This document shows positions 5,619 through 5,833 of a DNA stretch of 5,833 nucleotides, in pieces (within the stretch, counting starts at the first letter, position 1; the number at the start of each line of letters is the position of its first letter). A model generated the notes under the pieces. It saw only the letters and a list, made by a program, of their open reading frames with translations. It did not search any database and had not been told where the DNA came from. The stretch covers positions 1-5,833 of the forward strand of contig JADFSQ010000144.1 in NCBI GenBank assembly GCA_022560715.1, given 5' to 3'. The translations under genes and the position numbers were made by a program. The DNA is from Bacteroidota bacterium. GTDB lineage: Bacteria > Bacteroidota > Bacteroidia > Flavobacteriales > Flavobacteriaceae.

Positions 5619-5833
5619 ATTCAGGTGGTAGATAAGGTGAAACTCCAATTAAACCTACATTAGACTTGAAAAATGCAGTTACTTTCTTACCATCAAGATT
5701 AAATTCTGTACATCCTAATAGACGCATCAAGTTTCTTGTGTCTTCTTTATCAGGTTGAGCAAACCTATAACTTTTCTCGCCTACCAATAGAGAAGTTTTC
5801 AAATATCCATCCTCTAAATCAATTCTTTCAAAA
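5617..5833 (-). CDS. C-terminal part of an unknown protein, 5' end beyond window
   Basis: The minus-strand frame is open from the right edge (first full codon at 5832) to TAA at 5617-5619, giving 71 residues. An internal TTG at 5802 is not needed as a start because the frame continues upstream with FERIDLEDGYLK. The fragment is mixed polar with no membrane segment; RNLMRLLGCTEF and AFFKSNVGLIGVSPYLPPE are its most distinctive parts. I do not recognise the family. It is followed after 9 bases by the small membrane protein gene, whose Shine-Dalgarno overlaps this stop, so the two are almost certainly one operon. Coding status rests on this linkage and on the open frame. Confidence 0.5.
   Translation of the reverse strand, partial: FERIDLEDGYLKTSLLVGEKSYRFAQPDKEDTRNLMRLLGCTEFNLDGKKVTAFFKSNVGLIGVSPYLPPE

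Noticed and set aside
5800..5802. TTG as the start of the right-edge minus-strand gene
   Set aside because: The frame stays open to the window edge, so the true start is more likely outside; no Shine-Dalgarno sequence precedes this TTG.

Overview
The window is AT-rich DNA (roughly 30% G+C by eye) that looks like a Bacteroidota chromosome, most likely Flavobacteriia. The support is the protein families present (SigZ-type sigma factor, DUF4386 and DUF6326 membrane proteins, a secreted SxxK serine hydrolase with a C-terminal beta domain), the A/T-rich gene leaders mostly lacking a Shine-Dalgarno sequence, and two perfect copies of the Bacteroidota -7 motif TAnnTTTG in front of the divergent genes. 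No RNA genes, CRISPR array, transposase or integrase is visible.

Left part (1-1246, minus strand): a tight three-gene run, read right to left. It starts with a 32-residue lipoprotein-signal peptide ORF, continues with a DUF6326 membrane protein, and ends with a DUF4386 membrane protein that runs off the left edge. Gaps are 10-12 bases, so they are probably one transcript. The function is unknown.

Middle (1415-3380, minus strand): an ECF-like sigma factor of the SigZ type with a cysteine-bearing tail, followed after 67 bases by a 439-residue two-dinucleotide-fold flavoprotein with its own C-terminal cysteines. Together they suggest a small stress module (thiol, metal/metalloid or redox), but that is inference. 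The 411-base divergent region 3381-3791 carries putative promoters for both sides, a one-turn direct repeat, and an inverted repeat over the -7 box of the rightward gene.

Right part (3792-5833): a secreted beta-lactamase-family serine hydrolase on the plus strand, followed 26 bases later by a 49-residue CxxC...CxxC zinc-ribbon ORF. Converging on these from the right edge are two minus-strand genes of unknown function: the tail of one gene, then a small membrane protein. They have a perfect AAGGAG ribosome binding site unlike the rest of the window. The last of them overlaps the zinc-ribbon ORF by 88 bases, and this is the oddest spot in the window: a real convergent overlap, a truncated gene, or a recombination or assembly junction.

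I did not find a clearly new defence or mobile system. The best leads are the SigZ/flavoprotein pair, the right-hand junction and the operator-like palindrome.
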